Shown piece after piece: positions 1 to 7,186 of a DNA stretch of 64,000 nt (its first letter is position 1; each line of letters starts with the position of its first letter). Where the stretch lies: assembly GCF_036227265.1 (NCBI RefSeq), contig NZ_CP109446.1, positions 5,276,001 through 5,340,000 on the forward strand. The letters are read 5' to 3'. The notes beneath the pieces are model-generated. The model saw only the letters and a program-made list of their open reading frames with translations, had not been told where the DNA came from and made no database searches. This DNA comes from Streptomyces sp. NBC_01476. GTDB taxonomy: Bacteria; Actinomycetota; Actinomycetes; Streptomycetales; Streptomycetaceae. Position numbers and translations under genes: made by a program.

Positions 1-952
1 GGCGCAGCGCCGGATGGAGACTCCCCTCGGCCGGGACCCTGTTGAAGGGCGTGACCCGGGAGTAGTGGTCGTCGTCGTGCGTGACATACGCGCCGGAGCG
101 GAGCAACTTCAGCGCGGGGCGGGAGAGTCCGGGGATCTCCGCGAAGACGTCGGCCACCGCGTCGAACCAGGCGGAGCCACCCGCACTGATCACGATCTCG
201 TCCGCGCCGGCGAACCGCCCGGCCGCGTCGAGGTCCGCCGCGAGCGCCACCAGCCGCCGCAGGAAGGTCCGTACCCGCTCGGGGTCCGCGTCCGGCACCT
301 CGCCCTCGTAACCGGCCACGCCCACCAGCCGCAGCGACGTCACCCCGGCCACCGCCGCGGCGACGGCCGCGGCCTGCGCCTCGGTACGCACCCCGGTCCT
401 CGCCCCCTCGCCCGCGCCGAGTTCCACGACGACGTCGACCGGCCGCCGTACGCCCGCCGACCGCAGGGCCGCGTCCATCAGCTCGACCCCGCGGACCGAG
501 TCGACGTAGCAGAGGAAGCCGAACTCCGGGTCGGCGTCGAGCTGCCGGCCGATCCAGGCGAGGCCGGCCGCGTCCACCACCTCGTTGGCGACGAAGATCC
601 GGCGTATCCCGAACGCCCTCGCCACCCGCACCTGGTGCGGGACGGCCACGGTGATCCCCCAGGCGCCCTGGGCGAGTTGGCGGGCGAAGAGCTGCGGGGC
701 CATCGAGGTCTTGCCGTGCGGGGCGAAGGCCAGGCCGTGTTCGGCGGTGTAGCGCTCCAGCAGGCCGAGGTTGTGGTCCAGGGCCTCGGCGGAGAGGACC
801 AGGACGGGGGTGGTGAACCCGCCGTCGAAGAGGTTGCGGCGCTGGGCGGCGAGCTCGGCGAAGGTCAGGCCCTCGGCGTCCGGCGGTACCGCCTTGTAGC
901 GGTGGCCGACCCGCTCCTGGTCCAGCGCGGCCACCCGCTCGTCGAGGTCCAT
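1..952 (-). CDS. Amino acid deaminase / D-threonine aldolase-like PLP enzyme (3' end outside window)
   Basis: The reverse strand reads from ATG at 952 to the window edge, about 317 codons, so the C-terminus is missing. The visible part looks like the alanine-racemase-type N-terminal barrel of the DSD1/D-threonine aldolase group. The segment APHGKTSMAP resembles the PLP-lysine region of that group, and there are barrel strands such as VDVVVELGAGEG. Known members deaminate or cleave D-hydroxy amino acids using PLP; the substrate here is not shown. It diverges from a PfkB kinase-IclR-RidA operon across 129 bp carrying an IclR-like operator. RidA removes the reactive enamine/imine released by PLP deaminases, so the neighbours fit an amino-acid deamination role. 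The family is fairly sure, the exact reaction is not. Confidence 0.8.
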   Translation of the reverse strand, partial: MDLDERVAALDQERVGHRYKAVPPDAEGLTFAELAAQRRNLFDGGFTTPVLVLSAEALDHNLGLLERYTAEHGLAFAPHGKTSMAPQLFARQLAQGAWGITVAVPHQVRVARAFGIRRIFVANEVVDAAGLAWIGRQLDADPEFGFLCYVDSVRGVELMDAALRSAGVRRPVDVVVELGAGEGARTGVRTEAQAAAVAAAVAGVTSLRLVGVAGYEGEVPDADPERVRTFLRRLVALAADLDAAGRFAGADEIVISAGGSAWFDAVADVFAEIPGLSRPALKLLRSGAYVTHDDDHYSRVTPFNRVPAEGSLHPALR

Positions 953-978
953 GCCCAAGCCTTCCGCCGGCGGTGGAT

Positions 979-997
979 CGTTGCAGCATGTGCAACG
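979..997. promoter_or_regulatory. Candidate IclR-family operator
   Basis: Perfect inverted repeat with 7-bp arms CGTTGCA (979-985) and TGCAACG (991-997) around a 5-bp spacer. It lies in the divergent region between the deaminase and the kinase-iclR operon. Several IclR-type regulators bind TTGCA/TGCAA-like palindromes, and an iclR gene is two genes away, so autoregulation is a reasonable inference. Confidence 0.55.
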
Positions 998-1001
998 CTC
1001 A

Positions 1002-1029
1002 TTGCGTATCCTGCTCCGAGCTGTCTAAC
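1002..1029 (+). promoter_or_regulatory. Candidate housekeeping promoter for the kinase-iclR-ridA operon
   Basis: TTGCGT at 1002-1007 and TCTAAC at 1024-1029 are separated by 16 bp, similar to a vegetative sigma-70 promoter. The palindrome at 979-997 ends just upstream of the -35. Matches to consensus are imperfect. Confidence 0.35.
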
Positions 1030-1081
1030 ATCCACGCCTGCGCCGGGTCAACGCCCGGCCCTGGAGGAAGTGAGGGCTCAG

Positions 1082-2089
1082 GTGACCGCCGACTACGACG
1101 TCGTGTGCCTCGGTGAGTCCATGGTCACCTTCGTCCCCGGCCGGCCCGGCCCGCTCGCGGACGTACCCGACTTCCACCGGGCGATAGGCGGCGCGGAGTC
1201 CAACGTCGCCTGTACCCTTGCCCGTTCGGGCCACCGCGCGCGGTGGATCAGCCGGGTCGGCGCCGACGGCTTCGGCGACCACCTGGTCAGCACGATCGCC
1301 GCGGCCGGCGTGGACGTCAGCGCCGTACAGCGCGACCCGCACCGGCCCACCGGCATCTACTTCCGTACCGCGGGCGAGCGCGCCACCACCGTCGCCGCAC
1401 AGCACGGAAAGGCCGAGGTCGTCTACTACCGCAAGGGCTCGGCCGCCTCCGCCCTGTCACCCGCGCTGGTCCGGCGGCGCGACGCCTGGTCCGGGCGGGT
1501 GCTGCACCTCACCGGCATCACCGCCGCGCTCTCGCCGACCTGCCTCGCGCTGATGCGCCGTCTCACCCACCCCGAGCCGGGCCGCCCGCTGGTCTCCTAC
1601 GATGTCAACCACCGGCCCGCCCTGTGGCACGGCGCCGACCCGTGGCGGCTGGCCGAACTCGCCCGCGGCTGCGACCTGGTGTTCGTCGGCGAGGACGAGG
1701 CGGAGGCGGCCTGGGGACTGCCGGACGCCGACGCGATCAGGGCCGAACTGCCCGAACCCGCCGTCCTGGTGGTCAAACAGGGCGCGGCCGGGGCCACCGC
1801 GTACACCGGCACCGCACGGCTGCACGTCCCCGCGCCGGTGGTGGACGTCGTCTCCCACGTGGGCGCGGGCGACGCCTTCGCGGCCGGCTTCCTCTCCGCG
1901 ACCCTGCGGGAACTCCCGCTGCGCGACCGGTTGCGGCACGGCCACCTGCTGGCGGCCGCGGCCCTGACCGTACCGGCGGACCACGCCGTACCGCCGCCGC
2001 GCGAACTCGTCCGCCGGCTGGCCGGTTCGGACGACACGGAGTGGGGGCGGCTGCGGCTCGCGGCGGGCTGGACGGAGGCGGCACGGTGA
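1082..2089 (+). CDS. PfkB-family sugar kinase (2-keto-3-deoxygluconate kinase-like)
   Basis: 335 aa from GTG 1082. The N-terminal segment GGAESNVACTLARSG is the PfkB substrate-lid and first signature region. GAGDAFAAGFL near residue 261 is the second signature and supplies the catalytic aspartate and anion hole. The family phosphorylates sugars with ATP; overall form and context resemble 2-dehydro-3-deoxygluconokinase, but substrate cannot be read from sequence. An in-frame GTG at 1070 is possible, but GGAGG at 1063-1067 would sit too close to it, and GAGG at 1072-1075 serves GTG 1082. The stop overlaps the next gene's GTG (GTGA), so translation is probably coupled. The open frame runs far upstream, but that part is antisense to the deaminase. 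Confidence 0.85.
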   Translation: MTADYDVVCLGESMVTFVPGRPGPLADVPDFHRAIGGAESNVACTLARSGHRARWISRVGADGFGDHLVSTIAAAGVDVSAVQRDPHRPTGIYFRTAGERATTVAAQHGKAEVVYYRKGSAASALSPALVRRRDAWSGRVLHLTGITAALSPTCLALMRRLTHPEPGRPLVSYDVNHRPALWHGADPWRLAELARGCDLVFVGEDEAEAAWGLPDADAIRAELPEPAVLVVKQGAAGATAYTGTARLHVPAPVVDVVSHVGAGDAFAAGFLSATLRELPLRDRLRHGHLLAAAALTVPADHAVPPPRELVRRLAGSDDTEWGRLRLAAGWTEAAR

Positions 2090-2952
2090 GCCAGACCGTC
2101 GACCGCGCGCTGACCATCCTGCCGCTGCTCGCCGAGGGCCCGGCGAGCCTCGAACAGGTCGCGACCCGGCTGGACGTGCACAAGTCCACCGCGCTGCGAC
2201 TGCTGCGCACCCTGCACGAACACGGCCTGGTCTACCGGCAGCAGGACCAGCGCTACCGCCTCGGCGCACGGCTCTTCGCGCTCGCCCAGCAGGCCATCGA
2301 GACCCTCGACATCCGCGGCATCGCCCACCTGCACCTGGCCGCACTCAACGAACGCACCGGCCACACCGTGCACTTGGCGGTCTACGAACAGGGCGAGGTG
2401 GTCTACATCGACAAGGTGGACAGCCGTTACCCGGTCCGGATGTACTCCCGGATCGGCCGCCCGGTCGCCATCACGGTCGCCGCCGTCGCCAAACTGCTCC
2501 TCGCCGACCTGCCGGAGCCGGAGCGCAGGGCGGTCGCGGAGAGCCTGGAGTACCCGCGCTACACCGCCCGTTCCACCCCGGACGCCGCCGCCTTCCTGGC
2601 GGAGCTGGCCCGGGTGCGCGAGCAGGGGTGGGCGACCGACCTCGGCGGGCACGAGGAGTCCATCAACTGTGTGGGCGCGCCCCTGCGGGGGCCGGACGGC
2701 CGGGTCTGCGCGGCGATGTCCGTCTCCGCGCCCAACGTGGTCGTCTCCGCCGAGGAGTTGCTGCGGCTCGCGCCGCAGGTGCGGCGGGTGGCGGAGGCGA
2801 TCAGTGCGGAGCTTTCCGGTGCGGCGCCGGTGTCTTCGGTGACCGCCGGAGCAGTTGGAGCCGGCGGAGCTGTCGGTGCCGTTGGAGTTGTCGATGCGGT
2901 CGGGTCCACGTCGGACGTGGCCGGCCCTGAGCGCGAGGAACCTTCTGTATGA
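2086..2952 (+). CDS. IclR-family transcriptional regulator
   Basis: 288 aa. An N-terminal winged helix (about residues 5-70; ASLEQVATRLDVHKSTALRL is the HTH) is followed by the IclR effector domain (about 80-240), with the conserved stretch GRPVAITVAAVAKLLLA and a C-terminal GAPLRGPDGRV strand. These proteins bind operators as tetramers and sense small organic acids. The last roughly 45 residues are a low-complexity Gly/Ala/Val tail not usual for the family. It overlaps the kinase upstream and ridA downstream by four bases each. The palindrome at 979-997 is the obvious candidate operator. Confidence 0.9.
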   Translation: MSQTVDRALTILPLLAEGPASLEQVATRLDVHKSTALRLLRTLHEHGLVYRQQDQRYRLGARLFALAQQAIETLDIRGIAHLHLAALNERTGHTVHLAVYEQGEVVYIDKVDSRYPVRMYSRIGRPVAITVAAVAKLLLADLPEPERRAVAESLEYPRYTARSTPDAAAFLAELARVREQGWATDLGGHEESINCVGAPLRGPDGRVCAAMSVSAPNVVVSAEELLRLAPQVRRVAEAISAELSGAAPVSSVTAGAVGAGGAVGAVGVVDAVGSTSDVAGPEREEPSV

Positions 2953-3356
2953 GTGAGCCCAAGATCGCGATCGTCCCGCCCACGCACACGATTCCGCCGG
3001 CGCGGTTCTCGCACGGTGTGCGGAAGGGGAACATCCTCCAGGTGGCCGGCCAGGTCGGCTTCCTGCCGGCGGTCGCGGGCCAGGCGCCGGTGCCGGCCGG
3101 TCCTGGCCTGCGGGAGCAGACGCTCCAGACCCTGGCGAATGTGCAGGCGGTGCTGCAGACGGGCGGGGCGAGCTGGGAGGACGTGGTGATGATCCGCGTC
3201 TACCTCACCGACACGGGGCACTTCGCGGAGTTCAACGAGATCTACAACGGGTACTTCGCGAATCTGCTGGAGGCGCCGGCCGCGCGGACCACGGTGTACG
3301 TGGGGTTGCCGGCGGGGCTCCTGGTCGAGATCGACGCGCTGGCCGTCCTCGGCTGA
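2949..3356 (+). CDS. RidA family enamine/imine deaminase
   Basis: 135 aa, the usual RidA/YjgF size. The C-terminal block with the conserved arginine (AARTTVYVGLPAGLLVEIDA) and the YLTD segment are typical. RidA hydrolyses reactive 2-aminoacrylate-type intermediates made by PLP dehydratases; the deaminase at 1-952 is a plausible source. ATG 2949 overlaps the iclR stop as ATGA, so it is the last gene of a three-gene operon. Confidence 0.9.
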   Translation: MSEPKIAIVPPTHTIPPARFSHGVRKGNILQVAGQVGFLPAVAGQAPVPAGPGLREQTLQTLANVQAVLQTGGASWEDVVMIRVYLTDTGHFAEFNEIYNGYFANLLEAPAARTTVYVGLPAGLLVEIDALAVLG

Positions 3357-3409
3357 CCCGTCCTCCGGCGGTCACCGGCCCCACCCGCCCAGCCCGGACC
3401 CCCCGCCGG

Positions 3410-3520
3410 TGGCCAGTGCCCGCGCAGTTCCCCGCGCCCCTGTAAGGCACCGTCCACGGACGACGTGCCCCGAAGGGGCGCGAGGAACTGCGCGAGCAAC
3501 CACGACGGACCGGAGGTCCG
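3410..3520. repeat. Intergenic palindromic repeat family, copy A
   Basis: Left arm GCGCAGTTCCCCGCGCCCCT at 3422-3441; right arm GGGGCGCGAGGAACTGCGCG at 3476-3495, followed by AGCAACC. Two nearly complementary arms enclose about 35 bp. The same arms recur near 17.7, 31.5, 38.9 and 40.0-40.2 kb, always outside genes. It lies between convergent ridA and the chitinase, so it may also act as a terminator. Confidence 0.8.
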
Positions 3521-3564
3521 GAAACCGGCCGTGCGGGGCAGGGCGTGCGGGCCCGGAGGGAAGA

Positions 3565-3602
3565 CCCCCACCGGCAGGTGGTCCGGGAACCGCCGGTGGG
3601 GG
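3565..3602 (-). terminator. Hairpin downstream of chitinase 1
   Basis: Arms CCCCCACCGGC (3565-3575) and GCCGGTGGGGG (3592-3602) pair perfectly with a 16-nt loop, starting 26 bp past the chitinase stop. No clear T-run, so it is a stem-only candidate. Confidence 0.5.
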
Positions 3603-3627
3603 GAGGGCGTGCGGGCCCGGTCAATAG

Positions 3628-5199
3628 CTACGGCATCCCGTGAACGTGCGCCCCCACGGAGTTGGACCACGTGTTGCCCGCCGACGCGTCCCAGTTCGTG
3701 GACCAGGTCATCGCCCCGCGGATCGTCGGCCACGTGGTGCTCGGCTTGAACGTGCCGCACCCCGTGCCCTTCGCCAGGCAGTCCAGCGCGTTGTTGACCA
3801 CGGTCGGGCTGACGTAGCCGGAGCCCGCCGCGCTGGTGGACGCCGGCGTGCCGATGCCGATCTGCGCCGGCGAGAGACCCGCCTGGATCGCGGTGCACGC
3901 CAGCGTGGTGATGAAGTCCACCGTGCCCTGGCTGTAGACCCCGCCGTCACAGCCGTTCATCGAACCGCTGTTGTAGTACTGCGTGTTGACGATCGTCAGG
4001 ATGTCCTTGATCTTCAGCGCGGTGGCCAGGTAGTCACTGCCCGCCGAGAGCATGTCGATCGTCTGCGGCGCCATCGTGATGATCAGCGAGGAACCGGCCT
4101 TGGCGCTGAGCGCCCGGAGCGCCTGCGGCATGTACGTGGAGTCGATGCCGTTCTCCAGGTCGATGTCGACCCCGTTGAAGCCGTACGTCTGCATCAGCGA
4201 GTAGACGCTGTTGGCGAAGTTGGTCGCCGAGGCGGAGTCCCGGATCGAGATGGTGCCGTTCTGGCCGCCGACCGAGATGATCACCTTCTTGCCGGCCGCC
4301 TGCTTCGCCGCGATGTCCGCCTTGAACTGCGCCACGCTGTAGCCGAGCGACGGGTCGAGGGTGAAGGAGACCGCGCCGGGTGTGGTGGTCGCGTCCGCGA
4401 ACGCCACCGCGATGATGTCGTACTGGTTCTGCACCTGGGCGATGGTCTGCACCGTCGCGCCGTTGTTGAAGTTCTGCCAGTAACCGGTGACCACGTGCTT
4501 GGGCAGGTTGCCGGCCGGCGGAGAGGTCGGGGGCGTCGTCGGAGGAGTCGTCGGCGGCGTGGTGGGCGGTGTGGTGGGCGGTGTGGTCGGGGGCGTGGTC
4601 GGGGGCGTCGTCGGCGGGGTGGTGGGCGGTGTGGTCGTACTGCCGCCAGGACCGGTCAGCGTGACGTCGTCCGCGTAGTAGACGGGCTGGCCGTACCAGC
4701 CGTGTGTGTAGACCGTCACCGAGCGGGTGCTCGCGCCGGTGGTGAAGTTGACGCTCAGCTGCTGGAAGCCGGAGGTGCCCGGGGTCCAGGTGGACGGGTC
4801 GGTGCCGCCGGTGCCGGTGGCACCTATGTAGACGTACGAACCCTGCACCCACGCGCTCAGCGTGTACTGCGAGTTGGGCTGGACGCTGACCGTCTGCGTG
4901 CACTGGCCGGTGTCGCTGTTGGACGGGGTCGCCTTGAGCGCGGTGCTCCCGGAGTGCACCGGGCTGCTGACGGTGGCGCCGCTGCCGGCCGTGCAGCTCC
5001 AGTTCGAAAGGCCGCTCTCGAAACCGGGGTTGGCGATGAGGTTGGTGGTCGCGGCGCTGGCGGTGCCCATGTTGACCAGGGCGGCGCCGGCGCCGATCAC
5101 CGCGGCGGCGCTGATTCCGGCGATGGTGCGCTGCAGGACGGTGGTTCTGCGCTTGGCATGGCTCGCATGATTCGCATTCGCGTGCGATGCACGTTCCAC
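3628..5199 (-). CDS. Secreted GH18 chitinase with N-terminal carbohydrate-binding module
   Basis: 523 aa. GTG 5199 has AGGAGG (5205-5210) five bases upstream. Order: basic n-region and signal peptide ending near residue 49 (GTASA), a carbohydrate-binding-like module (about 50-185, NLIANPGFESG), a TTPP/PT-repeat linker (about 190-232), then a GH18 catalytic barrel. The barrel has SVGGQNG and the catalytic line GVDIDLEN, with D345, D347 and acid E349. The first Asp of the DxxDxDxE pattern is Asn342 here. It is expected to hydrolyse extracellular chitin. The promoter at 5279-5308 holds a DasR-type operator, so induction through N-acetylglucosamine/DasR is likely. A second chitinase at 61251-62645 shares this promoter design. 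Confidence 0.95.
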   Translation of the reverse strand: MERASHANANHASHAKRRTTVLQRTIAGISAAAVIGAGAALVNMGTASAATTNLIANPGFESGLSNWSCTAGSGATVSSPVHSGSTALKATPSNSDTGQCTQTVSVQPNSQYTLSAWVQGSYVYIGATGTGGTDPSTWTPGTSGFQQLSVNFTTGASTRSVTVYTHGWYGQPVYYADDVTLTGPGGSTTTPPTTPPTTPPTTPPTTPPTTPPTTPPTTPPTTPPTSPPAGNLPKHVVTGYWQNFNNGATVQTIAQVQNQYDIIAVAFADATTTPGAVSFTLDPSLGYSVAQFKADIAAKQAAGKKVIISVGGQNGTISIRDSASATNFANSVYSLMQTYGFNGVDIDLENGIDSTYMPQALRALSAKAGSSLIITMAPQTIDMLSAGSDYLATALKIKDILTIVNTQYYNSGSMNGCDGGVYSQGTVDFITTLACTAIQAGLSPAQIGIGTPASTSAAGSGYVSPTVVNNALDCLAKGTGCGTFKPSTTWPTIRGAMTWSTNWDASAGNTWSNSVGAHVHGMP

Positions 5200-5278
5200 G
5201 ACTGCCTCCTGGGGGCAAGGAGTTGGGGGGTGGTGGGAGTGCGGGTGACGGAGAACACAGGTGACACCTATGAGGGAG

Positions 5279-5308
5279 AAAGTTGGTCCAGACCAATACG
5301 GTTGTCAA
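5279..5308 (-). promoter_or_regulatory. Chitinase 1 promoter with embedded DasR-type operator (dre)
   Basis: On the reverse strand, TTGACA (5308-5303) and AACTTT (5284-5279) are 18 bp apart. The spacer contains arms TTGGTC and GACCAA (5283-5296, 2-bp centre). This matches the GntR-type DasR element known from Streptomyces chitin and GlcNAc genes. Bound repressor would block RNA polymerase directly. Predicted leader to GTG 5199 is about 73 nt. Confidence 0.75.
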
Positions 5309-5489
5309 GACCTCTGGCGGTCACCTGTCGTTCACCGATCCCGATCCGCAACTTTCCGCACCCAACCCGCTACACATCGATAAGCTGACGACCGCGAATT
5401 GCCAGGTAGGGGTGGGCTCGCCGGATGATCTCCGGGTGACCCGCCGGACGGTGGCCGGCCAACGCCGTGCGGAGAAGGGGAGGTTCCGT

Positions 5490-6353
5490 ATGCCGAGCGT
5501 CATCACGGTCACCACGGACGACCTCGCGCTTCCGCTGGAGGAGCAGGTGATGCGTACCTCCGCGGCCCTCGACGCGTACGGCCATCTGGTGGCGCTGGCC
5601 CCTGCCGACCCGGCGGACCCGGCCCGCCGCAGGATGCACACCGTACGGTCCGCGCTGGAGGCCGACCGGATAGCCATCGTGCCGCTCACCCTGCCGCCGC
5701 TCGCGGTCAGCCTGCTCGGTGAGCAGCTGCGGCAGCTGGCCGGAACCGACCTCGGCCCCGGCGTCCTCGCGGGCGCCGCCCGGCTGCTGTCGTACTACCT
5801 GTACTCCGGCGCGCTGCTGGGCTCGGTGGCCAAGCTCGACCGCGTCCCGGTCGGCGTCGGCAGCCACGTCAGGTCCCTGGTGCCCGGCCGGCACTTCGCG
5901 GTCATCGCCCACCCCGAGCCGTATCTCGCCGAGGCGGACACCGAGCACCTGCCGCCGGGGCCGGGCTACCAGACCCAGCTCGCGCTGGCCGGCAACGCCC
6001 TGGACCCCGGCTGGATCACCGGACCGCTGGCCGGCGCCTGGCGCTCCCAGCACCTGCGCGAAGTGCCGCTGCCGCCCGACTCGGCCGCGTGGTGGGGGAC
6101 GTCGAAGCTGGTCGAGTTCACCGCGTACATCGCCGACGTCGGCATGCTCTACCAACTGGTCACCTCGGTACGGCGCGACACCTGCACCTGGTGCGGGCTC
6201 GAAGTGATCGGTGACCAGTGCCTGTTCTGCTCCACCAGGCTCGGCGAGCGGGCGACCCCGGCGAAGCACGCCGCCGCCGCTCCCGCAGGCACCGGTCAGG
6301 GGCGGGCGGTCGAGACCCCGCGCCGCCCCCAACTCGAACCCCACAAGCGATAG
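5490..6353 (+). CDS. Conserved hypothetical protein with C-terminal zinc-ribbon-like cysteines, head of the Tad locus
   Basis: 287 aa from ATG 5490, preceded by GGGGAGG at 5477-5483. I do not recognise a named domain. The body is Leu/Ala-rich and soluble-looking, and the C-terminus has two CxxC pairs (C232/C235 and C244/C247) of zinc-ribbon form, followed by a basic disordered tail. It ends 12 bp before cpaB on the same strand, so it is probably co-transcribed with the pilus genes. A regulatory or assembly accessory role is inference only. The open frame extends upstream to 5283, but the RBS favours 5490. Confidence 0.7.
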   Translation: MPSVITVTTDDLALPLEEQVMRTSAALDAYGHLVALAPADPADPARRRMHTVRSALEADRIAIVPLTLPPLAVSLLGEQLRQLAGTDLGPGVLAGAARLLSYYLYSGALLGSVAKLDRVPVGVGSHVRSLVPGRHFAVIAHPEPYLAEADTEHLPPGPGYQTQLALAGNALDPGWITGPLAGAWRSQHLREVPLPPDSAAWWGTSKLVEFTAYIADVGMLYQLVTSVRRDTCTWCGLEVIGDQCLFCSTRLGERATPAKHAAAAPAGTGQGRAVETPRRPQLEPHKR

Positions 6354-6365
6354 GCCCGCCCGCAC

Positions 6366-7088
6366 ATGAACTCACGTCAGCGCCGTGGTGTCGTCCTCCT
6401 GGTGATCTCCGTGCTGTGCGCGGTGGCCGCCTTCGCGGGGGTCCTTGCCGTCGTCTCCAACGCGCGCTCGCAGGTCGGATCCAAGGTCACCGCGTACGAA
6501 CTGACCGCGGACGTACCGGCGTACACCGCACTCACCGCCGCCAAGGTGCACCGGATATCCGTGCCGAAGCGGTGGCTGCCGGACACCGCGGTCCGCGACC
6601 TCGGCGAACTGCAGGGGAAGATCGCCGCGGTCGCGCTGAAGAAGGGCACCCTCCTCCAGTCCGACATGGTCGCGGTGCGGCCCCAGCTCAAGTCCGGCCA
6701 GATGGAGATCGCCATCATGATCGACGCGGAGACGGGCGTGGCAGGGAAGATCGACCCGGGGGACCTGGTCAACATCTTCGCCACCTTCAAGGGCAAGCGG
6801 GACACCGACCCGGACGTCTCCAAGCTGATGGTGGCCGACGCACAGGTGCTCGACGTCGGCGAGATCAGGGCGTTCGACAAGAGCGAGGACGCACAGCGGG
6901 TGTCGGACCAGGGGGTGCCGATCACCTTCGCACTCGATGTGAGGGACGCCCAACGCATCGCCTACTCCGAGTCGTTCGCGGTGCACGTACGGCTGGCGCT
7001 GGTCGCGCCCGGCGACACCGCGCCGCCCATGCCGGGGGATCGTTCGTACACGCTGGGTGGGGACCCGGGGACGGGAAGTGCGCAGTGA
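6366..7088 (+). CDS. cpaB: Flp pilus assembly protein CpaB/RcpC (SAF domain)
   Basis: 240 aa. It has one N-terminal membrane segment (about 8-30), then a SAF domain (about 40-110, with AYTALTAAKVHR and KKGTLLQSDMV) and the RcpC/CpaB core (ETGVAGKIDPGDLVNIFAT). In Tad systems CpaB is an envelope protein of the secretion channel. Streptomyces lacks an outer membrane, so its partner is unclear. It leads the pilus genes and its stop overlaps the small frame at 7085. Confidence 0.85.
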   Translation: MNSRQRRGVVLLVISVLCAVAAFAGVLAVVSNARSQVGSKVTAYELTADVPAYTALTAAKVHRISVPKRWLPDTAVRDLGELQGKIAAVALKKGTLLQSDMVAVRPQLKSGQMEIAIMIDAETGVAGKIDPGDLVNIFATFKGKRDTDPDVSKLMVADAQVLDVGEIRAFDKSEDAQRVSDQGVPITFALDVRDAQRIAYSESFAVHVRLALVAPGDTAPPMPGDRSYTLGGDPGTGSAQ

Positions 7089-7186
7089 AGGGTGACTTCC
7101 GGGCCGGCCGCCGCGCCGCCCGCCGCGCCGGGCTCCGGCCGGGCCGCCGCTCCGGCGCCCGCTTCATGACGGGGAGGACGCACTGA
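7085..7186 (+). CDS. Possible small Arg-rich ORF between cpaB and tadZ
   Basis: 33 codons from GTG 7085. The GTG overlaps the cpaB stop (GTGA), the TGA at 7184-7186 overlaps the next ATG (TGATG), and GGAAG at 7074-7078 lies six bases upstream of the GTG. The peptide is strongly basic (about ten Arg). Overlaps at both ends suggest that it at least couples translation of the neighbours. The high GC makes Arg-rich frames common, so it may not encode a functional peptide. Confidence 0.35.
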   Translation: MKGDFRAGRRAARRAGLRPGRRSGARFMTGRTH

